Below, piece by piece: positions 8,786-17,185 of a stretch of 64,000 nt of DNA. The position numbers and the translations under genes are program-made. The notes under the pieces are model-generated. The model saw only the letters and a program-made list of their open reading frames with translations. It had not been told where the DNA came from and did no database searches. This DNA comes from Streptomyces seoulensis (GTDB lineage: Bacteria; Actinomycetota; Actinomycetes; Streptomycetales; Streptomycetaceae): the NCBI RefSeq assembly GCF_004328625.1, contig NZ_CP032229.1, forward strand, positions 3,844,001 through 3,908,000. The letters run 5' to 3'. Position 1 is the first letter of the stretch. Each line of letters begins with the position of its first letter.

Positions 8786-9724
8786 ATGAGCAGCAACTCC
8801 CGCCTCCGCAGCTTCGGTTCTCGCGAGGCCGGCCCCGGCCGCCCGGTCTACGTCACCGGCGAGATCGGCATCAACCACAACGGTGAGCTGGAGAACGCCT
8901 TCAAGCTGATCGACGCCGCCGCCGAGGCCGGCTGCGACGCCGTGAAGTTCCAGAAGCGCACCCCGGAGATCTGCACCCCGCGCGACCAGTGGGACATCGA
9001 GCGCGACACCCCCTGGGGCCGGATGACCTACATCGACTACCGCCACCGCGTGGAGTTCGGCGAGGACGAGTACCGCCAGATCGACGAGTACTGCAAGGAG
9101 AAGGGGATCGACTGGTTCGCCTCCCCGTGGGACACCGAGGCCGTCGCCTTCCTGGAGAAGTTCGACGTGCCCGCCCACAAGGTGGCCTCCGCCTCCCTCA
9201 CCGACGACGAGCTGCTGCGCGCCCTGCGCGCCACCGGCCGCACGGTGATCCTCTCCACCGGCATGTCCACCCCGAAGCAGATCCGCCACGCGGTCGAGGT
9301 GCTCGGCTCGGAGAACATCCTGCTCTGCCACGCCACCTCCACCTACCCGGCCAAGGCCGAGGAGCTGAACCTCCGCGTGATCAACACGCTGGAGAAGGAG
9401 TTCCCGAACGTCCCGATCGGCTACTCCGGCCACGAGACGGGCCTGCAGACCACGCTGGCCGCCGTCGCGCTCGGCGCGGTCTTCGTCGAGCGTCACATCA
9501 CCCTGGACCGCGCCATGTGGGGCTCCGACCAGGCCGCCTCCGTCGAGCCGCAGGGCCTGATCCGCCTGGTCCGCGACATCCGCGCCATCGAGGCGTCCCT
9601 CGGCGACGGCGTCAAGAAGGTCTACGACTCCGAGCTGGGCCCGATGAAGAAGCTGCGCCGGGTCTCCGGCGTGGTCGCCGAGGCCGAGATCGCCGCCGCC
9701 GCGGGCGAGCCGGTCACGGTCTGA
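8786..9724 (+). CDS. NeuB-family nonulosonic acid synthase (no SAF domain)
   Basis: 312 residues with an AAGGA ribosome site. The NeuB TIM barrel is complete: GEIGINHNG (about 25), VKFQ (about 53), STGMSTP (about 157), CHATSTYP (about 180), GYSGHE and ERHITLDRAMWGSDQ. It condenses phosphoenolpyruvate with a hexose or hexosamine (or its 6-phosphate). The usual C-terminal SAF/antifreeze domain, which reaches the neighbour subunit's active site, is absent: the protein ends soon after KKLRRVSGVV. With the fused phosphatase next door, a KDN-9-phosphate synthase working on mannose-6-phosphate is plausible, but the sequence does not prove the substrate. Confidence 0.9.
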   Translation: MSSNSRLRSFGSREAGPGRPVYVTGEIGINHNGELENAFKLIDAAAEAGCDAVKFQKRTPEICTPRDQWDIERDTPWGRMTYIDYRHRVEFGEDEYRQIDEYCKEKGIDWFASPWDTEAVAFLEKFDVPAHKVASASLTDDELLRALRATGRTVILSTGMSTPKQIRHAVEVLGSENILLCHATSTYPAKAEELNLRVINTLEKEFPNVPIGYSGHETGLQTTLAAVALGAVFVERHITLDRAMWGSDQAASVEPQGLIRLVRDIRAIEASLGDGVKKVYDSELGPMKKLRRVSGVVAEAEIAAAAGEPVTV

Positions 9725-9771
9725 CCCCTTCCTCGCCCGACCGCACAACGACGGGACGGTCACCACCCGCC

Positions 9772-10863
9772 ATGAGCCCTCGCGCCGGACACCCCGGCCC
9801 CGCTGCCCGCACGCTCGCCTTCGTGGAGAGCCCGGTGCAACTGCTGAACGTACTGGAGTGGGCCCACGCGGGCGGGGTGCCCGCGCGCGAGGGGGCCGGG
9901 GCGGAGCTGACCCTCGTCGTGCTCGCCCCCACCGACCCCATGACCCGGGGCCAGCTGCGCCGCATGGCCGACCTCGCCCGGGACGAGGGGTACGAGGTGC
10001 GCTGGGAGGAGGCGCGGGGTGGCGCGAGTGCCCCGTTCCACACCGTCGGCGCGCTGGCCGGAGCGCTGAGGAGGGCCGGCCGGATCGTCATGGGCGACCC
10101 CTTCTCCCGCTACGTGCAGCTCCTGCTCACCATCACCCGGGCGCCCGAGCTGGTCGTGGTGGACGACGGCACCGCCACCATGGAGTTCGTCGCCCAGCTG
10201 GCCCGGGGCGAGCGCCTGGTGCGCTGGCACCGCAAGGGCGGCCCGCCCGGACCCCGGGACCTGCTCTTCGCCCCGGTCTCCGCCACCGCCCGGCGCCGGC
10301 TCACCCCGAGCGGCGGCCGGCGGGTGGAGGTCTTCTCCGCGATGCCGGTGACCGAGACCCCGGAAGGTGTCACGGTCACCGCCAACGAGTTCGCCTGGAC
10401 CCGCGCCCGCTTCGGCCCGCCGCGCGTGACGAGGACCGCCGACCTGGTCGGCACCTCCCTGGTGGAGACCGGCGTGGTCGACGCCGACCGCTATGTCGCG
10501 GCCGTACAGTCCCTGGCCAAGGCGCACGGCGCCACCCGGTACTTCGCCCACCGCCGCGAGAGCACCCCCAAGCTGCACCGGCTGGCCACCGAGACCGGCC
10601 TGGAGGTCGTCCGCCCCGACCTCCCCCTGGAGCTGATCGCCCGCCGGGGCCCGATCGGCAGCACCGTGCTGAGCTTCCCCTCCACGGTCGTCCACACCCT
10701 CCCCCTCGCCCTCAAGGGCACCGGCGTCCGGGTGGCGGTCTGCGACATAGACCCCGCCTGGCTCACCGCCCACGCCTCCCCGCGCGCGCAAGGCTTCCTG
10801 TCCGGGGTGACGGGCACGGCCCGCGACACCCACCGGCTGACGACGGTGGTGCCGGGGACCTGA
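9772..10863 (+). CDS. GT52/polysialyltransferase-like sialyltransferase candidate
   Basis: 363 residues from the ATG at 9772. The start FVESPVQLLNVLEWA resembles the opening strand of bacterial LOS and polysialyltransferases. VVVDDGTATMEF (about residue 130) fits the D/E-D/E-G motif; YFAHRRES (about 260) occupies the place of the HP motif but lacks the proline; STVLSFPSTVVHTLPLAL (about 300) matches the S/T motif. It is probably a CMP-nonulosonate transferase in the cell-wall polymer pathway and is the last gene of the rightward run. Family assignment is by motif only. Confidence 0.68.
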   Translation: MSPRAGHPGPAARTLAFVESPVQLLNVLEWAHAGGVPAREGAGAELTLVVLAPTDPMTRGQLRRMADLARDEGYEVRWEEARGGASAPFHTVGALAGALRRAGRIVMGDPFSRYVQLLLTITRAPELVVVDDGTATMEFVAQLARGERLVRWHRKGGPPGPRDLLFAPVSATARRRLTPSGGRRVEVFSAMPVTETPEGVTVTANEFAWTRARFGPPRVTRTADLVGTSLVETGVVDADRYVAAVQSLAKAHGATRYFAHRRESTPKLHRLATETGLEVVRPDLPLELIARRGPIGSTVLSFPSTVVHTLPLALKGTGVRVAVCDIDPAWLTAHASPRAQGFLSGVTGTARDTHRLTTVVPGT

Positions 10864-10867
10864 GGGC

Positions 10868-11518
10868 TCAGTTCCTCCGCGCCAGTACGAACCCCCGCGC
10901 CCGCGCCTCCTCGCCCTCCGGCTCGCGGACCACGGACGCGACCAGGGTCAGGCCCGCCTCCGTGAGGCCGGAGGCGATCGCGGCCGGGGAGCGCATCCAG
11001 TAGTCCAGGTCGATCTCGTGGCCGAAGCGTTCCGTCAGGTGCAGGTGGTCGGCCTCCCCGGTCTGGAAGGCCAGCAGGACGGGGGCGCCGGGGCGCAGTG
11101 TGCGGTGGAACTCGGCGAAGGCGCGGGGGAGCGCGTCGTCCGGGACGTGGATCGTGGAGTAGAGGGCCAGGATGCCGCCGAGGGTGGCGTCCGGGAGGTC
11201 CAGCGCGGTCATCGACCCGATGTGGAAGCGCAGGTGCGGATGGGCCTCGCGGGCCAGGGTCACCATCGCGGGGGAGAGGTCCACCCCGAACACCGGCACG
11301 CCCAGACCGTCCAGCAGCGCCGTGACGAACCCCGGCCCGCTGCCCAGGTCGGCCACCGGGGCCGGGCCGTGCTCCCTGGCCAGCTCGGCGAAAGCGCTGA
11401 TCAGGGAGCGGTCCAGAGGGTGGGAGAGGCCCGAGGGGAACCGCTCGGCGTACTCCTTGGCGATCGCGTCGTAGGACGAGCGGGTGGTACGCAGGAAGCG
11501 CGCGGTGCTGTCGGTCAC
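10868..11518 (-). CDS. Class I SAM-dependent methyltransferase
   Basis: 216 residues from a GTG. The SAM-binding motif I is VADLGSGPGFVTALL (about 55-69), followed by an acidic residue in VFGVDLSPAMV, and motif II/III in LPDATLGGILALYSTIHV. The fold is the UbiE/Methyltransf_11 type acting on small molecules. It converges on the sialyltransferase-like gene with 4 bases between stops. Substrate unknown; no operon partner in its direction. Confidence 0.85.
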   Translation of the reverse strand: MTDSTARFLRTTRSSYDAIAKEYAERFPSGLSHPLDRSLISAFAELAREHGPAPVADLGSGPGFVTALLDGLGVPVFGVDLSPAMVTLAREAHPHLRFHIGSMTALDLPDATLGGILALYSTIHVPDDALPRAFAEFHRTLRPGAPVLLAFQTGEADHLHLTERFGHEIDLDYWMRSPAAIASGLTEAGLTLVASVVREPEGEEARARGFVLARRN

Positions 11519-11751
11519 GCCGCCGCACCCTACCGGCGCCGCTCGGCCGCACGGGTCCGGTCCCTGGACAAACCGAGCGCCGGGGCGGCGAGCGTGGTAT
11601 CCGTGGAGGGAGAAAGAAAGGTTTTACCCAACCCAGTCCACCGCCAAGCGTCCGCCGGTCAAGTTTTCCACCCCCCAACGGGCTGAACTTTTGTTGATCG
11701 AGGGTCAGTTGACCGTCCGGGCGTCCTACCCTTCAGAGGGTGAACCGATTG

Positions 11752-12978
11752 ATGACCCGAGAGACCGTGGCCGAACTCCCCGGTGCTGTGCTCCCCGGCG
11801 CGCTCAGCGAGTCACTGCACGCCGAGCTCGTAGCCTTCCGCCGCGACCTGCACATGCACCCCGAGCTGGGCAACCAGGAGTTCCGCACCACCGCCGCCAT
11901 CAAGGAGCGGCTGGAGCGGGCCGGGCTCAAGCCCCGCGTCCTGGTCACCGGAACCGGGCTCATCTGCGACATCGGGCACACCGAGGGCGAGCGCTCCGGC
12001 GTACCGCTGCTGGCCCTGCGGGCCGACATCGACGCGCTGCCCATCCCGGACACCAAGGACTGCGCGTACCGGTCCACCGTGCCCGACCGCGCCCACGCCT
12101 GCGGCCACGACGTGCACACCACCATCGTGCTCGGCGCCGGCCTGGTCCTCGCCGCGCTGCACGCGCAGGGCCTGCTGTCCCGCCCGGTGCGGCTGATCTT
12201 CCAGCCCGCCGAGGAGCAGCTCCCCGGCGGCGCCCTGACCGCCATCGCCGACGGCGCGCTCGAAGGCGTCGGCCGCATCCTGGCCCTGCACTGCGACCCC
12301 AAGGTGGAGTGCGGCCGGATCGGCCTGCGGCACGGCCCGATCACCAGCGCCTGCGACCGCCTCGACGTGGCGCTGGACGGCCCCGGCGGCCACACCGCCC
12401 GGCCGCACCTGACCACCGACCTGGTCACCGCCGCCGCCCGCGTCGCCACCGACGTGCCCGCGCTGATCGCCCGCCGCGTCGACACCCGCAGCGGACTCGC
12501 CCTGACCTGGGGCCGTATCGAGTCGGGCCACGCGCCCAACGTCATCCCGCAGCACGCCGAACTCTCCGGTACCGTCCGCTGCCTGGACCTGGACGCCTGG
12601 CGGGACGCGCCCGACATCGTGCACGCCGCCATCGACGAGGTCGCCACCCTGCACGGCGCCAAGTCGGAGATCACCTACGTGCGTGGGGTGCCCCCGGTGG
12701 TCAACGACCGGGAGACCGCCGAGCTGCTGCGCCGCGCGATGGTCGCCCGCCGCGGGCTGGACTCGGTGGAGAGCACCGAGCAGAGCCTCGGCGGCGAGGA
12801 CTTCTCCTGGTACCTGGAGCACGTCCCCGGCGCCATGGCCCGCCTCGGCGTCCGCCGCCCCGGCGAGCGGACCGTACGCGATCTGCACCAGGGCGACTTC
12901 GACGCCGACGAGAACGCGATCACGGTCGGGGTGGAACTGTTCACCGCGGCCGCCCTGATGGAGTCGCCCGGGGTGTGA
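11752..12978 (+). CDS. M20-family amidohydrolase (aminoacylase/IAA-amino-acid hydrolase type)
   Basis: 408 residues from the ATG at 11752, which follows AGAGGG by 11 bases; a GTG at 11740 is in frame but overlaps that ribosome site. Metal-binding M20D motifs are present: HMHPELGNQEF, ALRADIDALPI, CGHDVHTTIVLGAG, FQPAEEQLPGGA and the late LGGEDFSWYLE. It should hydrolyse an N-acyl amino acid or similar amide using two divalent metals in the cytoplasm. It is followed by a strong terminator and the nucleoside-uptake genes. Confidence 0.88.
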   Translation: MTRETVAELPGAVLPGALSESLHAELVAFRRDLHMHPELGNQEFRTTAAIKERLERAGLKPRVLVTGTGLICDIGHTEGERSGVPLLALRADIDALPIPDTKDCAYRSTVPDRAHACGHDVHTTIVLGAGLVLAALHAQGLLSRPVRLIFQPAEEQLPGGALTAIADGALEGVGRILALHCDPKVECGRIGLRHGPITSACDRLDVALDGPGGHTARPHLTTDLVTAAARVATDVPALIARRVDTRSGLALTWGRIESGHAPNVIPQHAELSGTVRCLDLDAWRDAPDIVHAAIDEVATLHGAKSEITYVRGVPPVVNDRETAELLRRAMVARRGLDSVESTEQSLGGEDFSWYLEHVPGAMARLGVRRPGERTVRDLHQGDFDADENAITVGVELFTAAALMESPGV

Positions 12979-13000
12979 CCGGCACCCCGCAGCACCCGGT

Positions 13001-13029
13001 ACGGCCCCCGCGCGGCACGCGGGGGCCGT
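13001..13029 (+). terminator. Terminator after the M20 gene
   Basis: Perfect 12-bp stem ACGGCCCCCGCG/CGCGGGGGCCGT with a 5-base loop, 22 bases after the stop codon. No U-tract, as is usual in Streptomyces. Confidence 0.85.
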
Positions 13030-13156
13030 TCGCGCAACACATCCGCAGGCCATTCGTATCCGCCCCGAAACACGGCGGCCCGAGGGGCGGCAGATCGAGT
13101 TCAAGTGCCGTTTGCCTCGGTTCGATAACGGCTGCCCGAGAGGTGTTTTTCTGACA

Positions 13157-13170
13157 TCTACGCGCGTTAC
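13157..13170. promoter_or_regulatory. Nucleoside-regulon operator, site A (imperfect)
   Basis: TCTACGCGCGTTAC, identical to the consensus TCTACGCGCGTAGA over the first 11 bases. It lies 103 bases upstream of the BMP lipoprotein GTG. The left half-site is intact and the right one degenerate. Confidence 0.6.
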
Positions 13171-13273
13171 GATGCCGCGAAGCCGACGCCGACGGGGCGT
13201 CTCGGCCGGGGCGTCGTCAGACGCTCCCACCAAGCGCCATGGTGGCGCTCAGGTCAGGTGAAGGAGCCTTCCC

Positions 13274-14329
13274 GTGCGCCGGGTAGCCAAGCTTTCCGCT
13301 GCGTGTATAGCCACCGCAGCTCTCGCCCTTTCTGCCACGGCCTGTGGCAGCACCTCCTCCGAGAACGACAAGTCGTCCGGTTCGTCCGGTGACGGCAAGG
13401 GTGTCAAGATCGGTCTCGCCTTCGACGTCGGCGGCCGTGGTGACCACTCCTTCAACGACTCCGCCGCGCGCGGCACCGACAAGGCTTCCAAGGAGTTCGG
13501 CGGCTCGGTCAAGGACCTGACCGCCAAGTCCAGCGACACCGAGGCCGACCGCGAGCAGCGCCTGTCCGACCTCGCCGACGCGGGCTACAACCCGATCGTC
13601 GCCGTCGGTTACGCCTACGCCACCTCCGTGGACAAGGTCGCCGCGAAGTACCCGAAGACCAGCTTCGGCATCGTCGACTCGGTCGTGAAGGCCAAGAACG
13701 CCGACAGCATCACCTTCACCGAGGAGCAGGGCTCGTACCTGGCCGGTGTCGCCGCGGCGCTGAAGACCAAGACCAAGCACGTCGGCTTCATCGGCGGCGT
13801 CGACGTCCCGCTGATCAAGAAGTTCCAGGCGGGCTACGTCCAGGGCGTCAAGGACACCAACCCGAAGATCAAGGTCGCCGTCCAGTACCTGAGCCACGGC
13901 TCGGACACCTCCGGCTTCGCCAGCCCCGACAAGGGCAAGGAAGCCGCGCAGGGCATGCTGGACAACGGTGCCGACATCGTCTACTCGGCGGCCGGCTCCT
14001 CCGGCAACGGCGCCATCGAGGCCGTCAACGGCAAGAAGGGCGCCTGGGCGATCGGCGTCGACTCGGACCAGTACAACATCCCGGGTCTGGCCAAGTACAA
14101 GAGCTCGATCCTGACCTCGGTCGTCAAGAACGTCGACGTCGGTGTCTACGACTTCATCAAGTCCGTCCACGACGGCAAGCCGCTGACCGGCAACAACGTC
14201 TACTCCCTGGCCAAGAACGGCGTTTCGCTGGCCACGAGCGGCGGCTTCATCAACGACATCCAGCCCAAGCTGGACGCCGCGAAGAAGAAGATCGTCGACG
14301 GCTCCGTCAAGGTCAAGACCACCCCGTGA
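13274..14329 (+). CDS. BMP-family lipoprotein, nucleoside-binding component of an ABC transporter
   Basis: 351 residues from a GTG preceded by AAGGAG at seven bases. A lipoprotein signal peptide ends at LSATAC (cysteine about residue 24). The mature part has the BMP/PnrA fold signature: IGLAFDVGGRGDHSFNDSA, the repeated VAVGYAYATSVDKVA, and GVDSDQYN near the hinge. It should be anchored outside the membrane and deliver purine or pyrimidine nucleosides to the permeases just downstream. An operator-like palindrome lies upstream. The very high AAG/GTC codon bias suggests strong expression. Confidence 0.92.
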   Translation: MRRVAKLSAACIATAALALSATACGSTSSENDKSSGSSGDGKGVKIGLAFDVGGRGDHSFNDSAARGTDKASKEFGGSVKDLTAKSSDTEADREQRLSDLADAGYNPIVAVGYAYATSVDKVAAKYPKTSFGIVDSVVKAKNADSITFTEEQGSYLAGVAAALKTKTKHVGFIGGVDVPLIKKFQAGYVQGVKDTNPKIKVAVQYLSHGSDTSGFASPDKGKEAAQGMLDNGADIVYSAAGSSGNGAIEAVNGKKGAWAIGVDSDQYNIPGLAKYKSSILTSVVKNVDVGVYDFIKSVHDGKPLTGNNVYSLAKNGVSLATSGGFINDIQPKLDAAKKKIVDGSVKVKTTP

Positions 14330-14410
14330 TCTGACCGGTCCTCAAGGACCACGGCTCGGCGTGGGGGCGCCTCCAAAGCGCCTCCCGCCGGGCCATAACA
14401 ATGTGTCAAC

Positions 14411-14424
14411 TCTACGCGTGTAGT
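14411..14424. promoter_or_regulatory. Nucleoside-regulon operator, site B
   Basis: TCTACGCGTGTAGT, 12 of 14 bases identical to TCTACGCGCGTAGA, 77 bases upstream of the ABC ATPase start. It implies that the ATPase-permease operon has its own promoter, separate from the lipoprotein gene. Confidence 0.68.
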
Positions 14425-14501
14425 ACCGAGTTGCCGCGCTAGCGTCGCCGACGCCTGCCCTCCCTCCCCAACGCAGCCCCTTTCCCCGAGGAGAGTGCGC
14501 C

Positions 14502-16061
14502 ATCAACGCGTCCAGCCCTCCCGCTGCCGTCGAACTGCGCGGCATCACCAAGCGTTTCCCCGGCGTCGTCGCCAACCGCGACATCGACATCACGGTCCGC
14601 ACCGGCACGGTTCATGCCCTGTGCGGTGAGAACGGCGCCGGCAAGTCCACCCTGATGAAGATCCTCTACGGCATGCAGCAGCCGGACGAGGGCACCATCA
14701 CCGTGGCCGGCGAACAGGTCGTCCTGCACAACCCCGGTGACGCCATCGCGCGCGGCATCGGCATGGTGCACCAGCACTTCATGCTCGCCGACAACCTCAC
14801 CGTCCTGGAGAACGTCGTCCTCGGCGCCGAGAAGCTGTACGGCATCGGAGGCAAGGCGCGCGTCAAGATCAAGGAGATCTCCGACGCGTACGGCCTGAAC
14901 GTCCGCCCCGACGTCCTGGTCGAGGCGCTGGGCGTCGCCGACCGCCAGCGCGTGGAGATCCTCAAGGTCCTCTACCGGGGCGCCAAGACCCTGATCCTGG
15001 ACGAGCCGACGGCCGTCCTCGTGCCCCAGGAGGTCGAGGCCCTCTTCGACAACCTGCGGGAGCTGAAGGCCGAGGGCCTGACCGTCATCTTCATCTCGCA
15101 CAAGCTGGGCGAGGTGCTGTCGGTCGCCGACGAGATCACCGTCATCCGGCGCGGCACCACCGTCGGCACCGCCGAGCCGAGCACCACCACGCCCCGGCAG
15201 CTCGCCGAGCTGATGGTCGGCAGCGAACTGCCCACGCCCGAGACCGAGGAGTCCACGGTCACGGACGTGCCCATGCTGGAGGTCTCCGGGCTGCACCTGG
15301 CCCAGAAGGACCTGGACGGCGTGGAGCGGATCATCCTCGGCGACGTCTCCCTCACCATCCACAAGGGCGAGGTCCTCGGCATCGCGGGCGTGGAGGGCAA
15401 CGGCCAGTCCGAGCTGGTCGAGGCGATCATGGGCATGCGCATCCCGGACGCGGGCGTCGTGGTGCTCGACGGCGAGGACGTCTCCGCCGCGCCCACCCGC
15501 CGCCGCCGCGAGGCCGGCATCGGCTACGTCCCCGAGGACCGCCACCGCCACGGCCTGCTCCTGGAAGCGCCGCTGTGGGAGAACCGCATCCTCGGCCACG
15601 TCACCGAGCGCCCCAACTCCCGGCGCGGCCTGCTCGACCTGAAGGCCGCCCGCACGGACACCGAGCGGATCGTCGCCGACTACGACGTGCGCACGCCCGG
15701 CATCGACGTCACCGCGGCCTCGCTCTCCGGCGGCAACCAGCAGAAGCTGATCGTCGGCCGCGAGATGAGCCACAACCCCAAGCTGCTCATCGCCGCCCAC
15801 CCCACCCGCGGTGTGGACGTCGGCGCGCAGGCGGCCATCTGGGACTACATCCGCGAGGCCCGCCGCGCGGGTCTGGCGGTGCTGCTGATCTCCGCCGACC
15901 TGGACGAGCTGATCGGCCTCTCCGACACCCTGCGGGTGATGTTCCGCGGCCGTCTGGTCGCCGACGCCGACCCCGCGACGATCACCCCCGAGGAGCTGGG
16001 CTCCGCCATGACCGGTGCCGCCTCCGGCCACCTGGAGCACACAGAGGACGCCGACCGATGA
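14502..16061 (+). CDS. Nucleoside ABC transporter ATPase (two ABC domains), apparent ATC start
   Basis: 519 residues if translation starts at ATC 14502, eight bases after GAGGAG. Both ABC cassettes are visible: Walker A GENGAGKST (about 43-51), Walker B LILDEPTAVL (about 165), then a second half with VEGNGQSEL (degenerate Walker A) and SLSGGNQQKLIVGREM. The family (YufO/NupO, RbsA-like) powers BMP-dependent nucleoside import. The first ATG in frame (14655) lies after Walker A, and no ATG, GTG, TTG or CTG exists in frame between a stop at 14421 and 14502, so a non-standard start is required or a base is wrong. Its stop overlaps the next gene (ATGA). Confidence 0.9.
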   Translation: MNASSPPAAVELRGITKRFPGVVANRDIDITVRTGTVHALCGENGAGKSTLMKILYGMQQPDEGTITVAGEQVVLHNPGDAIARGIGMVHQHFMLADNLTVLENVVLGAEKLYGIGGKARVKIKEISDAYGLNVRPDVLVEALGVADRQRVEILKVLYRGAKTLILDEPTAVLVPQEVEALFDNLRELKAEGLTVIFISHKLGEVLSVADEITVIRRGTTVGTAEPSTTTPRQLAELMVGSELPTPETEESTVTDVPMLEVSGLHLAQKDLDGVERIILGDVSLTIHKGEVLGIAGVEGNGQSELVEAIMGMRIPDAGVVVLDGEDVSAAPTRRRREAGIGYVPEDRHRHGLLLEAPLWENRILGHVTERPNSRRGLLDLKAARTDTERIVADYDVRTPGIDVTAASLSGGNQQKLIVGREMSHNPKLLIAAHPTRGVDVGAQAAIWDYIREARRAGLAVLLISADLDELIGLSDTLRVMFRGRLVADADPATITPEELGSAMTGAASGHLEHTEDADR

Positions 16062-17185
16062 ACAAGCTGACCTCACGGATCGACAAGGAGCGGCTGTTCC
16101 TCGGCATAGCCGCGCCGCTGCTCGCGATCGTCGCCGCGCTGCTGGTCACCACGCTGGTGATCCTCGCGACCGGCAAGAACCCGGGCGCCGCGTTCAGCGA
16201 CATGGCGACCTACGGCTTCGCCAGCGACAGCCAGGTCTACATCCTGAACAAGGCGACGACGTACTACCTCGCGGGCGTCGCGGTGGCCATCGGCTTCCGG
16301 ATGAACCTGTTCAACATCGGTGTCGACGGCCAGTACCGCCTCGCCGCGTTCGTGGCCGCCGCCGTCGGCGGCGTGCTCACCGTGCCGGGCTGGCTCGCCG
16401 TCCCGGTGATCATCCTGTGCGCCATGGGCACCGGCGCCCTGTGGGCGGCCATCGCGGGCGTCCTCAAGGTGACCCGGGGCGTCAGCGAGGTCATCGCGAC
16501 CATCATGCTGAACTCGATCGCGACCGCGATCATCGGCTACCTCCTCCAGCCGGGCAAGCTCGGCCAGCTCGACGACGGCGGCACCCTGGTCTCCACCAAG
16601 CCGCTGCCCTCCTCGTCCTTCCTGCCGAACATCGACACGGGCCCGGCCGGCGTCCTCGACAGCCTCATCGTGCTCGCCGTGGTCGTCGGGGTGGCGTACT
16701 GGTTCATCCTGGGCCGCACCCGCTTCGGCTACGACCTGCGCACGGTGGGCCAGTCCGAGTCGGCCGCCGCCGCGAGCGGTGTCAGCGTCAAGAAGATGAT
16801 CGCCACCAGCATGATCATCTCCGGTGCGGTGGCCGGTCTCATCGGCATGCCGACGCTGCTGAACGAGGGCCACCAGTACGACAACAGCTTCCCGGCGGGC
16901 ATCGGCTTCACCGGCATCGCCATCGCGCTGCTGGGCCGTAACAACCCGGTGGGCATCGCGCTCGGCGCCCTGCTCTGGGGCTTCCTGGAGCGCACCACCA
17001 ACCACCTGGAGTTCCAGGGCTACGACAAGGAGATCCTCGGCGTGATCCAGGGCGTCATCGTCCTGTGCGTCGTGATCGCCTACGAGGTCGTCCGCCGCTA
17101 CGGCCTCAAGCGCCAGCAGCAGCGGGTCGGCGCCGAACTCGCCGCCCAGGCCGCCAAGCCGACCGAGATGCAGGAGGTGGCGTGA
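16058..17185 (+). CDS. Nucleoside ABC transporter permease 1
   Basis: 375 residues; ATG overlaps the ATPase stop by four bases. Multiple membrane helices; the BPD_transp_2 signature NLFNIGVDGQYRLAAFVAAA lies near residue 85 and GVSEVIATIMLNSIAT near 145, both typical of YufP/NupP. It forms half of the membrane channel for nucleosides. Translational coupling on both sides points to equal subunit supply. Confidence 0.92.
   Translation: MNKLTSRIDKERLFLGIAAPLLAIVAALLVTTLVILATGKNPGAAFSDMATYGFASDSQVYILNKATTYYLAGVAVAIGFRMNLFNIGVDGQYRLAAFVAAAVGGVLTVPGWLAVPVIILCAMGTGALWAAIAGVLKVTRGVSEVIATIMLNSIATAIIGYLLQPGKLGQLDDGGTLVSTKPLPSSSFLPNIDTGPAGVLDSLIVLAVVVGVAYWFILGRTRFGYDLRTVGQSESAAAASGVSVKKMIATSMIISGAVAGLIGMPTLLNEGHQYDNSFPAGIGFTGIAIALLGRNNPVGIALGALLWGFLERTTNHLEFQGYDKEILGVIQGVIVLCVVIAYEVVRRYGLKRQQQRVGAELAAQAAKPTEMQEVA

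Noticed and set aside
14341..14400. GC-rich hairpin between BMP and ATPase genes as a terminator
   Set aside because: The arms (GGGGGCGC versus GCGCCTCCC) pair poorly, so it is not listed as a feature.
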